Of a DNA stretch of 64,000 bases, positions 12,587 to 23,163 are shown one piece after another. The DNA is from Exophiala sp. HKRS030 (Eukaryota; Ascomycota; Eurotiomycetes; Chaetothyriales; Herpotrichiellaceae). The notes under the pieces were generated by a model. It made no database searches. It was not told the origin of the DNA and saw only the letters and a list, made by a program, of their open reading frames with translations. Numbering within the stretch: the stretch's first letter is position 1; each line of letters starts with the position of its first letter. Where the stretch lies: the NCBI GenBank assembly GCA_023897205.1, contig JAHWDD010000004.1, positions 2,728,001-2,792,000 on the forward strand, written 5' to 3'. Position numbers and translations under genes: made by a program.

Positions 12587-12827
12587 ACGATCCCAAGAAA
12601 GATCAGATTCCAGCGTGGGAATGAAAAACGTTGCGGGCCAAATAATATGCACGACATCCATCCAGGCGAGACTAGTAGGTTGGGACGCCTGAATTGAAAA
12701 CCATCTCATCAATCACGGTCTTGTTGATCTTCGGCTATTTCATCATGCCTGGGTACTCCGCATACAAAACAAATTCCTAGCCTTGCCGACCAAAAAGCAT
12801 ATGGCCCCCATCTATCTTAACTTCAAC

Positions 12828-12850
12828 CATCATCATCATCATCATCATCC
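12828..12850. repeat. (CAT)n microsatellite
   Basis: About seven or eight CAT triplets in a gene-free stretch. Confidence 0.85.
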
Positions 12851-13122
12851 CACACAGTATCAAACGAACAATACTCTACGAACTTTGATTGATCACTATC
12901 ACACTAGGAAAAATTGGTCCAGCTTGGGAAATATTTATTCTTGTGCCATACAAGGGCATCAAGTCCTTAATCTGTACACGCTTGCTACTAATGACAATCA
13001 TAACACTGCTTTGAGATTCCTGACTCATTGTGACGTGACCCGTCCATTGGACGGTCAGAAAACATTTCCATACTATTGATGCTGTCTTGACTCATTTGCT
13101 CATCACAGACCAAATTTCAAGC

Positions 13123-13625
13123 TCATACTTTGCCGGGTTGTCGACCGCCTCGCTTAGGTACCGTCCAGGGTTCCGCACATATCATCTGGAGAATGTGAGA
13201 TCAGTAAGATGTACAGCAACAGTGAGCATGACGAGTCGGCTTACCTCTCCTTCTGAAAAGGCCCAGAAATATACAATCACACCGATAAGATAGTAAAGGG
13301 CGGCATTGGTGGCTTGGTATTGCAAAACTCCACTCAAAGCACAGAGAGGGTACAACACCAGCCTTGCTTCCATGCTTCTGTGCAAGCCTGGAGCCGTCCT
13401 GACAATGAATTTAAGTGGCCATTCCCACGCCAATGTCAAGATGCCCAGCACCAAGTTTATAATTGGCAAGACGGGGAATGGCTTGACACCGCCATCGAGG
13501 TCCTTGGTAAGGAAGTCGAAGAAGATCTTGGGCCAGAAGAACCCTTCGAGGGCGGCGGCAATCTGATAGGCGGAAGCCGTGAGGACGATGAGGCGCGCCC
13601 AGTGGTTCTTGATGAGTTTACCCAT
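13123..13625 (-). CDS. PRO41/NoxD-like small membrane protein (p22phox-like Nox partner)
   Basis: Two exons, 13625-13245 and 13185-13123, are separated by a 59-nt phase-0 intron, giving 147 aa. The conserved start is MGKLIKNHWARLIVLTAS, and exon 2 supplies the ending MICAEPWTVPKRGG, which I recall as typical of this family; this supports the splice. Four hydrophobic segments are visible, at about residues 10-30, 48-68, 83-103 and 106-124. The length and four-helix plan match Sordaria PRO41 and Botrytis/Podospora NoxD, ER or vesicle membrane proteins needed for NoxA function and fruiting-body development. The assignment rests on remembered family resemblance, not a search. It lies head-to-head with noxA across 2.4 kb. 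An upstream in-frame Met at 13736 would add 37 residues but is less likely. Confidence 0.72.
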
Positions 13626-16057
13626 GGTAAAGATGATGGCGAAGATATGATTTATAAGAATAAGGTAAGGTCGAGAAGGTCGAAGTGAATTGAAGTCTGT
13701 GAATGCTTGAAGCAAAGCAAAAAATTGGCAATCCAAGAAACGAAGGTCGGTGTGAATGTAATGACTGGGTTCAGGAGCACGCAGAAATTGACGGCCTGCG
13801 TCTGAAGGTCACGAACAGGACATCGAGGCTGTGAGGGTATTTGAGGAAGCCCAAGAGCCCACCCCTTTGTCAAGGAGGCTCTGCTGATCTCGGTCCAAGG
13901 CCGAACCGGTCACAGCACAGACTGGGGTCCCAGGTGTAAGTCGAGGGAGCAACAGTCAGAGAATGCAGGCTAGAGTGGTGATCTGAGACTGTCTCTATTC
14001 TCAAATTCGGATGACAGTGTGTTGGCGCGTAGCAGGTTGGTCGCGAATGTGGTCTTGTTGCAGAATGGTGGTTGAAGCGCTTTGGAGACAGTAAGTGTCA
14101 CAGGTGTGGAGCGACTTGCGAGATCTTGCCACGAGTATGGATATTGCGAGATCTACTCACAGAATTTTTCACAAAGTCAAGGTGAAGAATTTCGAGGTTG
14201 AGCAAGATGAAAAGAACAAGAGTAGATGTGTCGTTCAAAAGTGAGATATTGCATAGTCTTGTGGTCGAATGTTGGCCATTGCCAACCATGCAAGATAGCA
14301 CCGAGTGACCTACGATGAGAATGCGGCCGGCGACTAGAACTGCAACGGCCATTGGTTACGAGTGACATTGGCAAGGGCCTTGCACTCCACATGTCAATAG
14401 TCTTGCTACTGGACTCACCAGATCTGGCATTTCTTTTCGCAGGCGAAGGTGATGATTCGTGGTGGTGGGATGATGAGGGCGGGGATTGGGCATGGAGAGG
14501 CAGGCTCGCAAGGGACCAGGCGGAATGGATAAGCGCTGAAAATAGATGGCTCGGCAGGTAAATGCAGGTTCGTGATCCATCTCGAGGTAACTGGACGACA
14601 CGATGAGGCCGTCAAACGAATGAAGACACCGAGACTGGGATGTGATACAAACAGCCCAGCGGAAACTAAAAATGGCAGGCGAGTGATTCGAGAAGAGCGC
14701 AGTTCCGGGCAGGAAAAAGCAGCCACTGAGAGGCTGTTGGGGGCTCGGGGCCTTAACCAGACTCAGCCTAGACTCGCTTCTTCCCCTCTTGGTGCCTCTT
14801 TTGCTGGCGGTTGCAGACACGATCTGATACGTTACCGCCTTCATCTTCGCCATCATTTGTTGAACCGGTGCACGCCGTCTCATCAATCACCATCACCCAT
14901 CATGCCACGATCTTGACGTGCCATCAACGACCTCTTGTTGTTGCTGTTGCGGCTAATCGTTGTCGACGAGAATGATAGGGAATCCATCAACCACCTCCGC
15001 TTCCTCTCTACCCGACACCACCACCAGCACCACCATCAGACTGGTAACTACAATCTATCTCCCGCAGACCGACGAGCCGAGGGGAGTACCCGTATTCCTC
15101 CCGATTACTCCGTACCTCTACGAGCAATAACCCCCCTGCGAGCCGTTTCCATCACCCTCGCCAACCCTGTGGCTTGCAACAAGCTCGATCGTGTATTCGT
15201 CTCATCCAGCCTCTCGATTCTCCTCCACCATCCAATAGCCGCCGGTGTGTCCGCAAACGGTCAAACACGGTCATCTTGCGACCAGGGTCTTCTCCACAAT
15301 CACCACCGAGACCCTGGCTCGCCCTGCTGGTTGGCCTTTACCGCCACGGCCTCATGCATTTCGCTGCACCCTCGTCCTGCAGAGATACTATACTTCGTTA
15401 AAACCATGGCTCAATCACTTTCACAATCGTTTTTGTTGCCTCTTGTTATCACACTCTAGTGCCGTCGTCTACATTATCTATTGAATTTGCATTCAAGACA
15501 TTTTTTCAAAACGGGAAAATCCCCTCCTTTCCTCAGCGAACAAGTGCCAAACCTCCCCTGTTACATCTACTGTCCCAGGTTCCACCGCAAGTCTGTTTCG
15601 ACCTCGACCATTTTCCATACTAGCAGAGCCTCACCGGGCAACTGTCTTGTTTGACCCATTGCCTCATCCCTTGACTCTCACCACTCCAATCTACCATTGA
15701 TACCATTCTCCTGGTATGTTGAGGCTTGTGATCGACTGATCGGACTCATATCTCGGGTCTCCATTCTCCGGAGATCCAACATTTGCCCAGCCCTTTATCT
15801 CAAAAGCTCCCGCGTGCGGCTCTTTTCCAGTTAAGCTTGTCTTCGTCCATCGCACATCCCAGTTGAAGCGACACCGCCTCTCCTTCAGTTCTTTGTTCGC
15901 TGGTCGACTTCTTCCGTTCCTTTTTTTTCCAATTCAACCAAGCCACGCCGCGTGTGCAAATGCAATATATCACGACCTTAAGACCAGGACAACTTTCAAT
16001 CGTTACGCCTCCAAGGAAGTCACTTTCAGACGTACGACTTTCGATCGATCCGCAGCC
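13626..16057. promoter_or_regulatory. Shared divergent intergenic region of noxD-like gene and noxA
   Basis: This 2.4-kb region must hold the promoters of both divergent genes. The 1.1 kb before noxA (about 14930-16050) is strongly pyrimidine- and CA-rich, like a long fungal 5' leader. A CTCCGTAC half-site lies near 15108. Minus-strand frames at 14356-14886 have no recognisable protein features. Transcription starts cannot be placed by eye. Confidence 0.55.
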
Positions 16058-16234
16058 ATGGCGACCCTACAGTCTCACTTCTCTCCGAGCAAGATCATCT
16101 TCTATCTTCTCTGGTGGCCGCTCCATTGGGGCTTGTTCGCGTTTGGCTGGTAAGCAAGATTCGCTCGACCAAAGGAGGAATTGTCAGTGTTGACGATTGG
16201 GACAGGTACAAACAGGCAGCAGATCCTAGACTAG
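15960..16234 (+). promoter_or_regulatory. Upstream ATG/uORF overlapping the noxA start codon
   Basis: An ATG at 15960, 98 bp before the noxA ATG, opens a different frame that runs through the noxA start. On the spliced message it crosses the first noxA intron and stops at TAG 16232-16234, about 72 codons. If the transcript starts upstream of 15960, ribosomes would have to leak past or reinitiate to make NoxA. Whether it is in the mRNA cannot be told from sequence. Confidence 0.45.
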
Positions 16235-17772
16235 CAGGCCTCAACACCCTCACGTTCTCCGTGTGGATTTCTCGAGGTGCTGGTTTAGTCCTTTCTTTCG
16301 ATTGCTTGTTCATCCTCCTGCCCATGTGTCGTAACATCATGCGCTTTCTCCGACCAAAGTTCAAGTTCCTTCCTCTCGACGAAACGATATGGTTCCACAG
16401 ACAGTGTGCCTATGCGATGCTCCTTTTCACTATTGTCCACGTAACTGCCCACTACGTCAACTTTTTCAATGTCGAAAAGACTCAGATTCGACCAGTTTCG
16501 GCTATCCAAATTCACTACACCGAAGCTGGCGGCATCACAGGCCACATCATGCTCTTGTGTATGCTCCTGATGTACACCACTGCACACCATAGGATCCGAC
16601 AACAGTCTTTCGAAACCTTCTGGTATACTCATCACCTCTTTATCCCTTTTTTCCTGGGCTTGTATACCCACGCCACCGGATGCTTCGTCCGAGATACAGC
16701 TCAACCATTCTCTCCCTTTGCAGGGAAAAACTTCTGGGGCCACTGCCTCGGCTACGAAGGATGGCGATGGGAACTCTGGGGAGGTGGCTTATACCTCGGC
16801 GAACGTCTCTACAGAGAGATCCGAGCAAGGCGAGACACCAAGATCTACAAGGTCATTCGTCATCCGTACGACGCTATGGAAATTCAGTTCCAAAAGCCAA
16901 GCATGAAATACAAGGCCGGCCAGTGGCTCTTCATCAACATCCCAGCCGTTTCAAGCCAGCAGTGGCATCCATTCACCATCACATCGTGCCCATTTGATCC
17001 ATACATCTCCATCCATGTCCGCCAAGTTGGTGACTGGACCAAAGCAGTGGGCGATGCCCTGGGTTGTGGACCTGCGCAGGCGAAGCAATTCGATGGCGAG
17101 GAAAATAACGGAATCTACGAAATTGCCCTGTCAGCCGGCCAGGAGATGCCTGCCATCCGAATTGATGGACCTTACGGTGCTCCTGCCGAGGATGTCTTCG
17201 ACAACGAAATCGCCGTCCTCATCGGTACAGGGATTGGAGTTACCCCCTGGGCCTCTGTGCTCAAGCACATCTACAACATTCGAGCTGGGCCTAACCCACC
17301 CCGTCGTCTTAAGCGAGTCGAATTCCTTTGGGTGACCCGAAGCATCGAATCTTTCGAGTGGTTCCAGACGCTTCTCTCATCTCTTGAGCAGCAATCTGCC
17401 CAAGCCGCCCAGTCTGTGGGTGGACCTGAATTCCTTCGCATCCACACATACCTCACACAGAAGGTCGACCAGAACACCGCGGCCAACATCTACCTCAACA
17501 CGGTGGGCAATGCTGTTGATCCTCTCACTGAACTTCGTACCAAGACGCAGTACGGTCGACCAGACTTTAAACGTTTGTTTGGTGCAATGCGGGATGGCCT
17601 CATGGACCAGACGTACCTAGACGTCAAAGAAGCGAGCATCACCGCACAGATGAAGGCTTCGGTCGGTGTGTACTTTTGCGGTCCTGGCGCGGCAGCCCGT
17701 GAGATCAAGGACGCCTGCAAGTACACCAGCAATGACCTTGTCAAGTTCAGATTCTGGAAGGAACATTTCTAA
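16058..17772 (+). CDS. noxA: NADPH oxidase catalytic subunit NoxA (gp91phox family)
   Basis: Two exons, 16058-16149 and 16206-17772, with a 56-nt intron splitting the Trp31 codon, give 552 aa, the usual NoxA/Nox1 length. The enzyme carries electrons from cytosolic NADPH through FAD and two haems across the membrane, making superoxide for hyphal signalling and sexual development. The paired haem ligands are visible with gp91phox spacing: His95 and His109 (FHRQ...IVHVTAHY), and His173 and His186 (YTHHLF...YTHATG). The FAD motif HPFTIT is at 285-290 and the NADPH motif IGTGIGVTPW at 370-379. A nucleotide-fold FCGPG follows near 525, and the C-terminus is FWKEHF as in other Nox proteins. There is no N-terminal extension or EF hand, so it is NoxA rather than NoxB or NoxC. 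Activators (NoxR, Rac) are not in the window. Confidence 0.97.
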
Positions 17773-18999
17773 GAGTCGTCTGTACCATTACGATGGGGAT
17801 GGTCTGTGTTATGGCTGGTCTCTCACTCTTAAGACTTCCTCCCACCATTCCTATCTACGAAACTCGACTTTGTCGCATCACGTCTCACGGTTTTTGTCAT
17901 GTTTCAGAAGTCGCTCGTACATGGCTACCAAGATTACTTCTTTTGTGGAAGTGAAGTTTTTGATTATACCATTGGAAGGTGTTTTGTGCCTCTCTGCCTC
18001 TGCTTCTTTTTTGCCTCGTGGGTCGTCCCCCAACCCACCACCACCAATGTTTTGAGATTTTCTTTGAGCAAGCGATGCGAAAAAGAAAGATACCACTCAT
18101 ACCCTCCCATTTTAACAATTTGCCCCTTTCCTGTTTTGGGACGAGACGAAAGAGTCCAGGCTGCACGCGGACGGCGCCGGAAAACGGAGCCTCTTACCCT
18201 TTGCAAATGGGCTCTCAATCATGTACGATTAGAAATCCAGTATTCCTACGATTCGATTTTTTGGAGCATGAGAAGAAGAAGAACAGCAAGGTTTGGGAGA
18301 ACAGTCTGGAAAGTTGACTTGTGACGGGTCGAAAGAGAAAGAAGAGAAGCGGTTTTTCTTTCTGAAGAAAAGGGATCGAGCCCCCTCCCCCTGATACACA
18401 TCAAGTATGTAGCGGTGAGAGAAGAATAAAAGGGCACGGAAAAAAGCCCACACGAGATCTCGTTCTAGTTCTTTTCCCTATCTCGTAAAATTTGTCCCTG
18501 TCCCAACTCATTTTCAAACCCCAGCGAACACATCTCTAGACTGTACAGATCAGAACGAGGCGCAAATTAGGTCGAGTAAGTCTCAAGAACCACACTACTG
18601 TTACTGATCAAGAGGGATAGAAACCTTCAATCACGATACAACTGAACTATACGACAGGGTCAAAGTGGCTTCATGATTGAGTACGTAATGGATATTGGAA
18701 TATGCCCCTCCAGTATCATGGCCATGTAGCAACAGTGTATGAAAACTGCTTTAAACGCCTTTGCCCTTTCCTTTCCTTCTCGCCACCAAATAATGCATCT
18801 AGCCTCAATGTCATGCCTGAGTTCAAGGTCTTTCGGCATTTCGGCATTTCACGAGTGGTATCATCAATATTGCGCCTCCCTTCCGGGGCATGAGTGCTTT
18901 GATGTTTCCGCCTAGCAACCCTGCGCAAATGGAGGAGTAAGCCATTTGAGACATTGTTCAGCACCTAGGGCGGCCTTTGCTTTTGGAGCACAAGCTGTC
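17773..18999. other. Intergenic, converging 3' ends of noxA and the SBDS-domain gene
   Basis: No gene was recognised. The sequence contains A/G-rich stretches (about 18240-18360), and overlapping random frames on both strands. Confidence 0.5.
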
Positions 19000-19439
19000 C
19001 TATGCGGTAGGATGTCCTTGTCTGGGACCCATGGTCTCGTTACGATCCCCGCCACGTTCAGGATTCTAAAGAGTGGAAGTAACAATCAGCTCAACGTCCA
19101 CACCACTTTGCCACTCATCAGAGGTTGCGGGTTTTTACCGAAGCAACTTACCTGGATAATCTGCGGCTGGCCTTGTTCGAGAATCTTCTTGATCACCTCG
19201 TCCTCGTTGGACGTGCCGAATTCATTCTCCAAGCTCGCGTTTGACGCACCGTCCAATTGACCTTGAGCACCGTGTTTGTGTGTGACCATGATCTTGAACG
19301 AGTTCACCACCTCGGCGAGCGGGATCGACTTGTCCTCCTTCCACTTGGCGAGCTCTTCGGGGGACTCGATGAAGACGATGAAGTCATCGGTTGAGCCTTT
19401 GTAGAAGACCTTGGTGACCGGTCCATTTCCGCGAGGCAT
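19000..19439 (-). CDS. SBDS N-terminal-domain protein, Rtc3-like
   Basis: Two exons, 19439-19152 and 19065-19000, are joined across an 84-nt phase-0 intron (GTAAGT...TAG), giving 117 aa. Residues 1-96 form a stand-alone SBDS N-terminal (FYSH) fold: TKVFYKGSTDDFIVFIES, LAEVVNSFKIMVTHKHGAQG, and the helix EDEVIKKILEQGQ. Exon 2 adds a short polar tail (NPERGGDRNETMGPRQGH) commonly seen at the end of fungal members. The yeast relative Rtc3/Hgi1 is implicated in RNA metabolism and stress response. The other domains of true SBDS/Sdo1, which acts in 60S maturation, are absent, so this is not Sdo1. The role in this organism is unknown. Confidence 0.9.
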
Positions 19440-21504
19440 TTTCGAGTTCGGGGTTTTGGGTGGGAGATTGGTGAGTTGGAAAGGTAGAGTTGTTTCTGTT
19501 TGAGGAGGGAAAGTCTGGTCACGCGAGGTTAGATTGAAGTGAGGTCTTCTGTGAGATGGTCAGTGGTGTCGAAAGGTGCCATTGGTTGTTGTTCGAAGTG
19601 AGCTTACGTTTGGAGGGTAGGATGAAGAGTATGTTGTTTGGGTTTTTTGATAGTGTATCGACGTTATTGTGTTTGAGCTTCAAAATGTAAAGAGTACAGG
19701 GGGACGTCTGATGGAAAAGGTCGCAGCTTTGAATGAGGGCAAAGAGTGTTCTCAAGACGATGGAAATGACGTCAGTGGAAAGTGCGCCCTCTCAGAAAAG
19801 CTTGAGATCATCAGGGCAGCTTCACCCCACCAGGGGGGCCCAGCATCACCAGGCATCATTTCTATCTTCGTCTTGACGCGTGCTTTTGTCTCGCCGAGCT
19901 TCAAAAGCTGGCCCAGCAGTCCCACTGTCTACGTAACAACTCCTCCACGGTCTCTCTTTTTGTTGATGCCGCAGCTCCTGATCATCGTGCCACCTACATA
20001 CGACTTTCGGGGCCTTCTTTGCGCACACGAGTCGATTTCGGTATCTACCGCAGAGCCTCGCGTTCTAGTATATTCTAGCAATCCTCCTCCTAGGATGGCA
20101 GGTCTCCTTCTACGAATACTCCATCCTACGAGCGGAGGGAATTTGCACTGAGAGTTGGGTAAACAAATGCTGTACCGCTCTCGCTCATGCTCAATCTCTC
20201 CTCATCCTCACTCCTGGTCGTGTTTCCTCCAGACTTCAAGGTCTTTTCGAGAAGCTATGACATCGTACCCTATCGATAACCCAGGAACATGTCGAGGAGG
20301 ACAGATGGTTAGTCAGATACATCACAACTCATTGCGCTGTCATGTACACAATGACTCGGGTATGGCCACCTCAACCGCTACGGCTTTTAGTTTGGTAGCA
20401 GGAGATCATGCGCGAGCACGCTCTAAATACACCCATCTCGTTTCCAGGTAGGGTCCAGGTAATACAGGAGATACAGGTTTCGGGAAGAGCAGGACAGATG
20501 CACTTGTCAAATTGCAAGGCACGGGACCTGAGATAATGTTTCTCATCCATGATGATATGACTGGGTACACGCCTTTCGGTTCGTTGCTGTCGAAAAGGGC
20601 CTCAAACACTCAACCAAGGTTCAAATTTGTGATGCCGGTTTGTTCAGGTACATGGTTGCTCGGGCTCATCTTGAGGGTGTGAATATGTTGCAGAGGTTTC
20701 TTTGATAGGAAATGTAATCGGCAGTAAAATATATCTCACACCAGCCTCGGGTTTCAGTACCAGATTATAATACATATGCCATGGTGAACGGACAGCCCAA
20801 TAGGACAACACCATACTCTATACGAGTATGCTGCCTGTTGTGGTAACCGCTGTCAGCACTCGTCTCACCTGTTCGAATATATTCATGGTTATCGCACCTT
20901 CAAATCGGTATATACATACGCTGCCGGGTCTGCGCTAGAAGCGGGAAATATCCGAGGAAAGGTCGCGCAATAGTCCAGTGTCGATGTCAATGTCGGTAGT
21001 TTGCAATAAGCAGATCACTTCGGATATGCTCTGCAATGACCCGTTCTCGGCATTTGGGCCATCACACGGTGGGTTACAGGATGAACTTGGACAGTGATGC
21101 TGCTTACCTACATATAATGGGTCAAAGCAGGTCATTTCTACGGCTTCGAATCTCACCTCCATCCCCAGGTTCGTTCAAATACAGTACGGAGTAGTTCAAT
21201 AGCCGCTGTCGAGAATCTCCGAGGCTCTGAGCTAAAAGACATATCAACTCCTCCTCCACCCTTCCCCGACACCCGCATTTGGCAGATCGACAAGACATCT
21301 TCTCCCCCGGGTTGGCCCAGAACTCTTTAATTCCGACTGATGCTCTCTAACGGAATTCATTCCTCCCTGCTATACGACTCTTCTCTAGGAGACCTCTAGG
21401 AGGCACAAGGCTCGTCGGTCTTGTAAACCCGTTGCTTTGTGCCGTCTTGTCAAACTCGCTCCCGGCAATTATACCACGAGGGTTCTCGGGTCTCGTGCCC
21501 CAAC
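19440..21504. other. Intergenic upstream of the complete P450
   Basis: Two kilobases without a supported gene. Short frames at 19669-20151, 20155-20451 and 20935-21162 show no domain or compositional signal. A TACGGAGTA half-site lies near 21183. The P450 promoter should be within the last few hundred bases. Confidence 0.5.
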
Positions 21505-23163
21505 ATGTCCAGTTCAAGTTACGAGAACCTCCTGCGGTACACGATCTGGGCCGTCGGGATCGTCCTTACAACCCAGGTCGTCGTCTTCCTGTACAAGAGC
21601 GTCACGTCCTCACTACGCTCTGTGCCTGGTCCGTTCCTCGCCCGCTTCGGACGCATATACTACTTTGTTCGTCTATCTCTGGGCCACTGGGAACATGATG
21701 ATATCGAACTGCACCGACAGTATGGGCCTGTGGTTCGCGTGGGCGCCGACCTGTATAGCATCGACTCCCCGGAGATCGTGAAGAAGGTGTACGGCATTGG
21801 TTCCAAGTTCCCCAAGTCGGACTGGTACGATGCCTGGAGACATCCAGACCCAAATCGGTGGACCTTGTTCCCCGACCGTGACATGAAGCGTCACGCCGAG
21901 ACGCGCAAGCGATTCCAGGCGATGTACTCAATGTCCAGCCTGGTCAGCTACGAAGGGTACGTAGACGAGTGTGCCGCCATCTTCCGCAAGAGGTTGACCG
22001 AGTTCGCGGCGCGCGGCGAGACCATCGACATGGCACATTGGCTCCAGTGCTACGCGTTCGACGTCATTGGGAACATCACATATTCGCAACGGTTCGGCTT
22101 TTTGGACCAGGGGGAGGACATTGCTGGCTTGCTACAGGCCTTGCATGGCGTGCTGAGGTACGGGACGCTCATGGGCGTGTACGCCTCCTGGCACCCCCTC
22201 GTGTTTGCCCTCTCGAGTCGCCTGGGTATGGGCGGCGCCTCTGGCAGAACTTACCTGATGAAGTACGTGCAGCAACGCATAGAGCAGAGGAAGGCGAAGG
22301 ATCGGGCGGCTCCAATGCCAGAGGACGTCGAGGAGAAGTCTGCCGCAGAAAGGGACGAGAATGCCCCGATGGATTTTTTGGAGAAGCTGATGAACGCGAA
22401 TCGAGAAGACCCCGAGAGGGTGACGCCGTATCATGTCTTCATGATGGGACTGTCGAACATCATTGCGGGATCGGATACGACGGCTGTGAGCCTGTCGTCA
22501 ATCCTGTACAATTTGCTCAAATATCCGAGGACGCTGGAAAAGTTGAGGAGGGAGATCAGGGAATATGAGGAACAGGGCCGTTGCGGTAACCCGGACGTCT
22601 CGTTCAAGGAGAGTCAAGAAATGCCGTACCTTCAGGCCGTCATGAAGGAAGCCCTGAGGATGCATGCCGCGACGGGTCTGCCGCTGTGGAGGGTGGTTCC
22701 CGAAGGTGGTGTCGAGATTTGTGGTTATTACTTTCCCGAGGGTACTAACATTGGCATCAATACCTGGTGCGCACACTACAATGAGGATGTCTTTGGGCCG
22801 GACGCGGCGGAGTTTCGCCCCGAAAGGTGGCTCGAAGCTGAGAAAGAAGAAGGGGAGAGGTTGAAGAGTATGGACGCCTATTACATGCCGGTACGTTGTT
22901 GGACATTCACCGAGTTTGATTCCCATGTTGAATAAGGCTGACCCGTATTTTCGTTCCAGTTTGGTCTGGGATCACGAACGTGTATAGGTCGCCACATTTC
23001 CTTCTTGGAAATGTCGAAGTTGATACCTCAGATCGTGAGGATGTTTGACTTTGAACTTGTACATCCCGATCGCCCTTGGAATACGGAGAACAACTGGTTC
23101 ATCAAACCCACCGACTTTCAGGTGAAGGTCAAAATTCGGCGTGAAAAATGGGCTGAGATGTGA
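21505..23163 (+). CDS. Cytochrome P450 monooxygenase, complete
   Basis: Two exons, 21505-22890 and 22960-23163, with a 69-nt phase-0 intron, give 529 aa. A hydrophobic N-terminal anchor (about residues 12-32) is followed by the proline hinge SVPGPFLARF. The I-helix oxygen motif AGSDTT is near 320, the K-helix ExxR (KEALR) near 380, and PERW near 440. The haem loop FGLGSRTCIG carries Cys470. The start is the Met just before the anchor; an in-frame non-ATG extension upstream was ignored. This is an ER monooxygenase working with NADPH-P450 reductase. The sequence resembles the pisatin demethylase-like clade, but no substrate can be assigned. No biosynthetic backbone gene lies nearby, so cluster membership is not supported. 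The intron position equals that of the P450 fragment at 1-571. Confidence 0.95.

Larger units (their letters stand above)
10956..13122. other. Intergenic with triplet microsatellites and palindromic motif
   Basis: This 2.2-kb gene-free stretch holds (TGG)n at 10991-11010, a TTG/TCG run at about 11778-11819 and a (CAT)n run at about 12828-12850. It also carries the perfect 18-bp palindrome gtactccgtacggagtac at 12569-12586 and further half-sites near 11265 and 12122. Open frames of up to 171 aa overlap one another on both strands and look random. Confidence 0.55.

Noticed and set aside
12264..12712. Overlapping frames of 128-142 aa on opposite strands
   Set aside because: They have no domain or composition signal, contain the palindromic motif and low-complexity sequence, and oppose each other.
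14356..14886. 176-aa minus-strand frame between the noxD-like gene and noxA
   Set aside because: Composition looks random, no family was recognised, and it lies in the shared promoter/leader region.
21439..23163. Secondary-metabolite gene cluster around the P450
   Set aside because: The neighbours are housekeeping or unrelated genes, and no polyketide synthase, NRPS, terpene cyclase or cluster regulator is present within the window.
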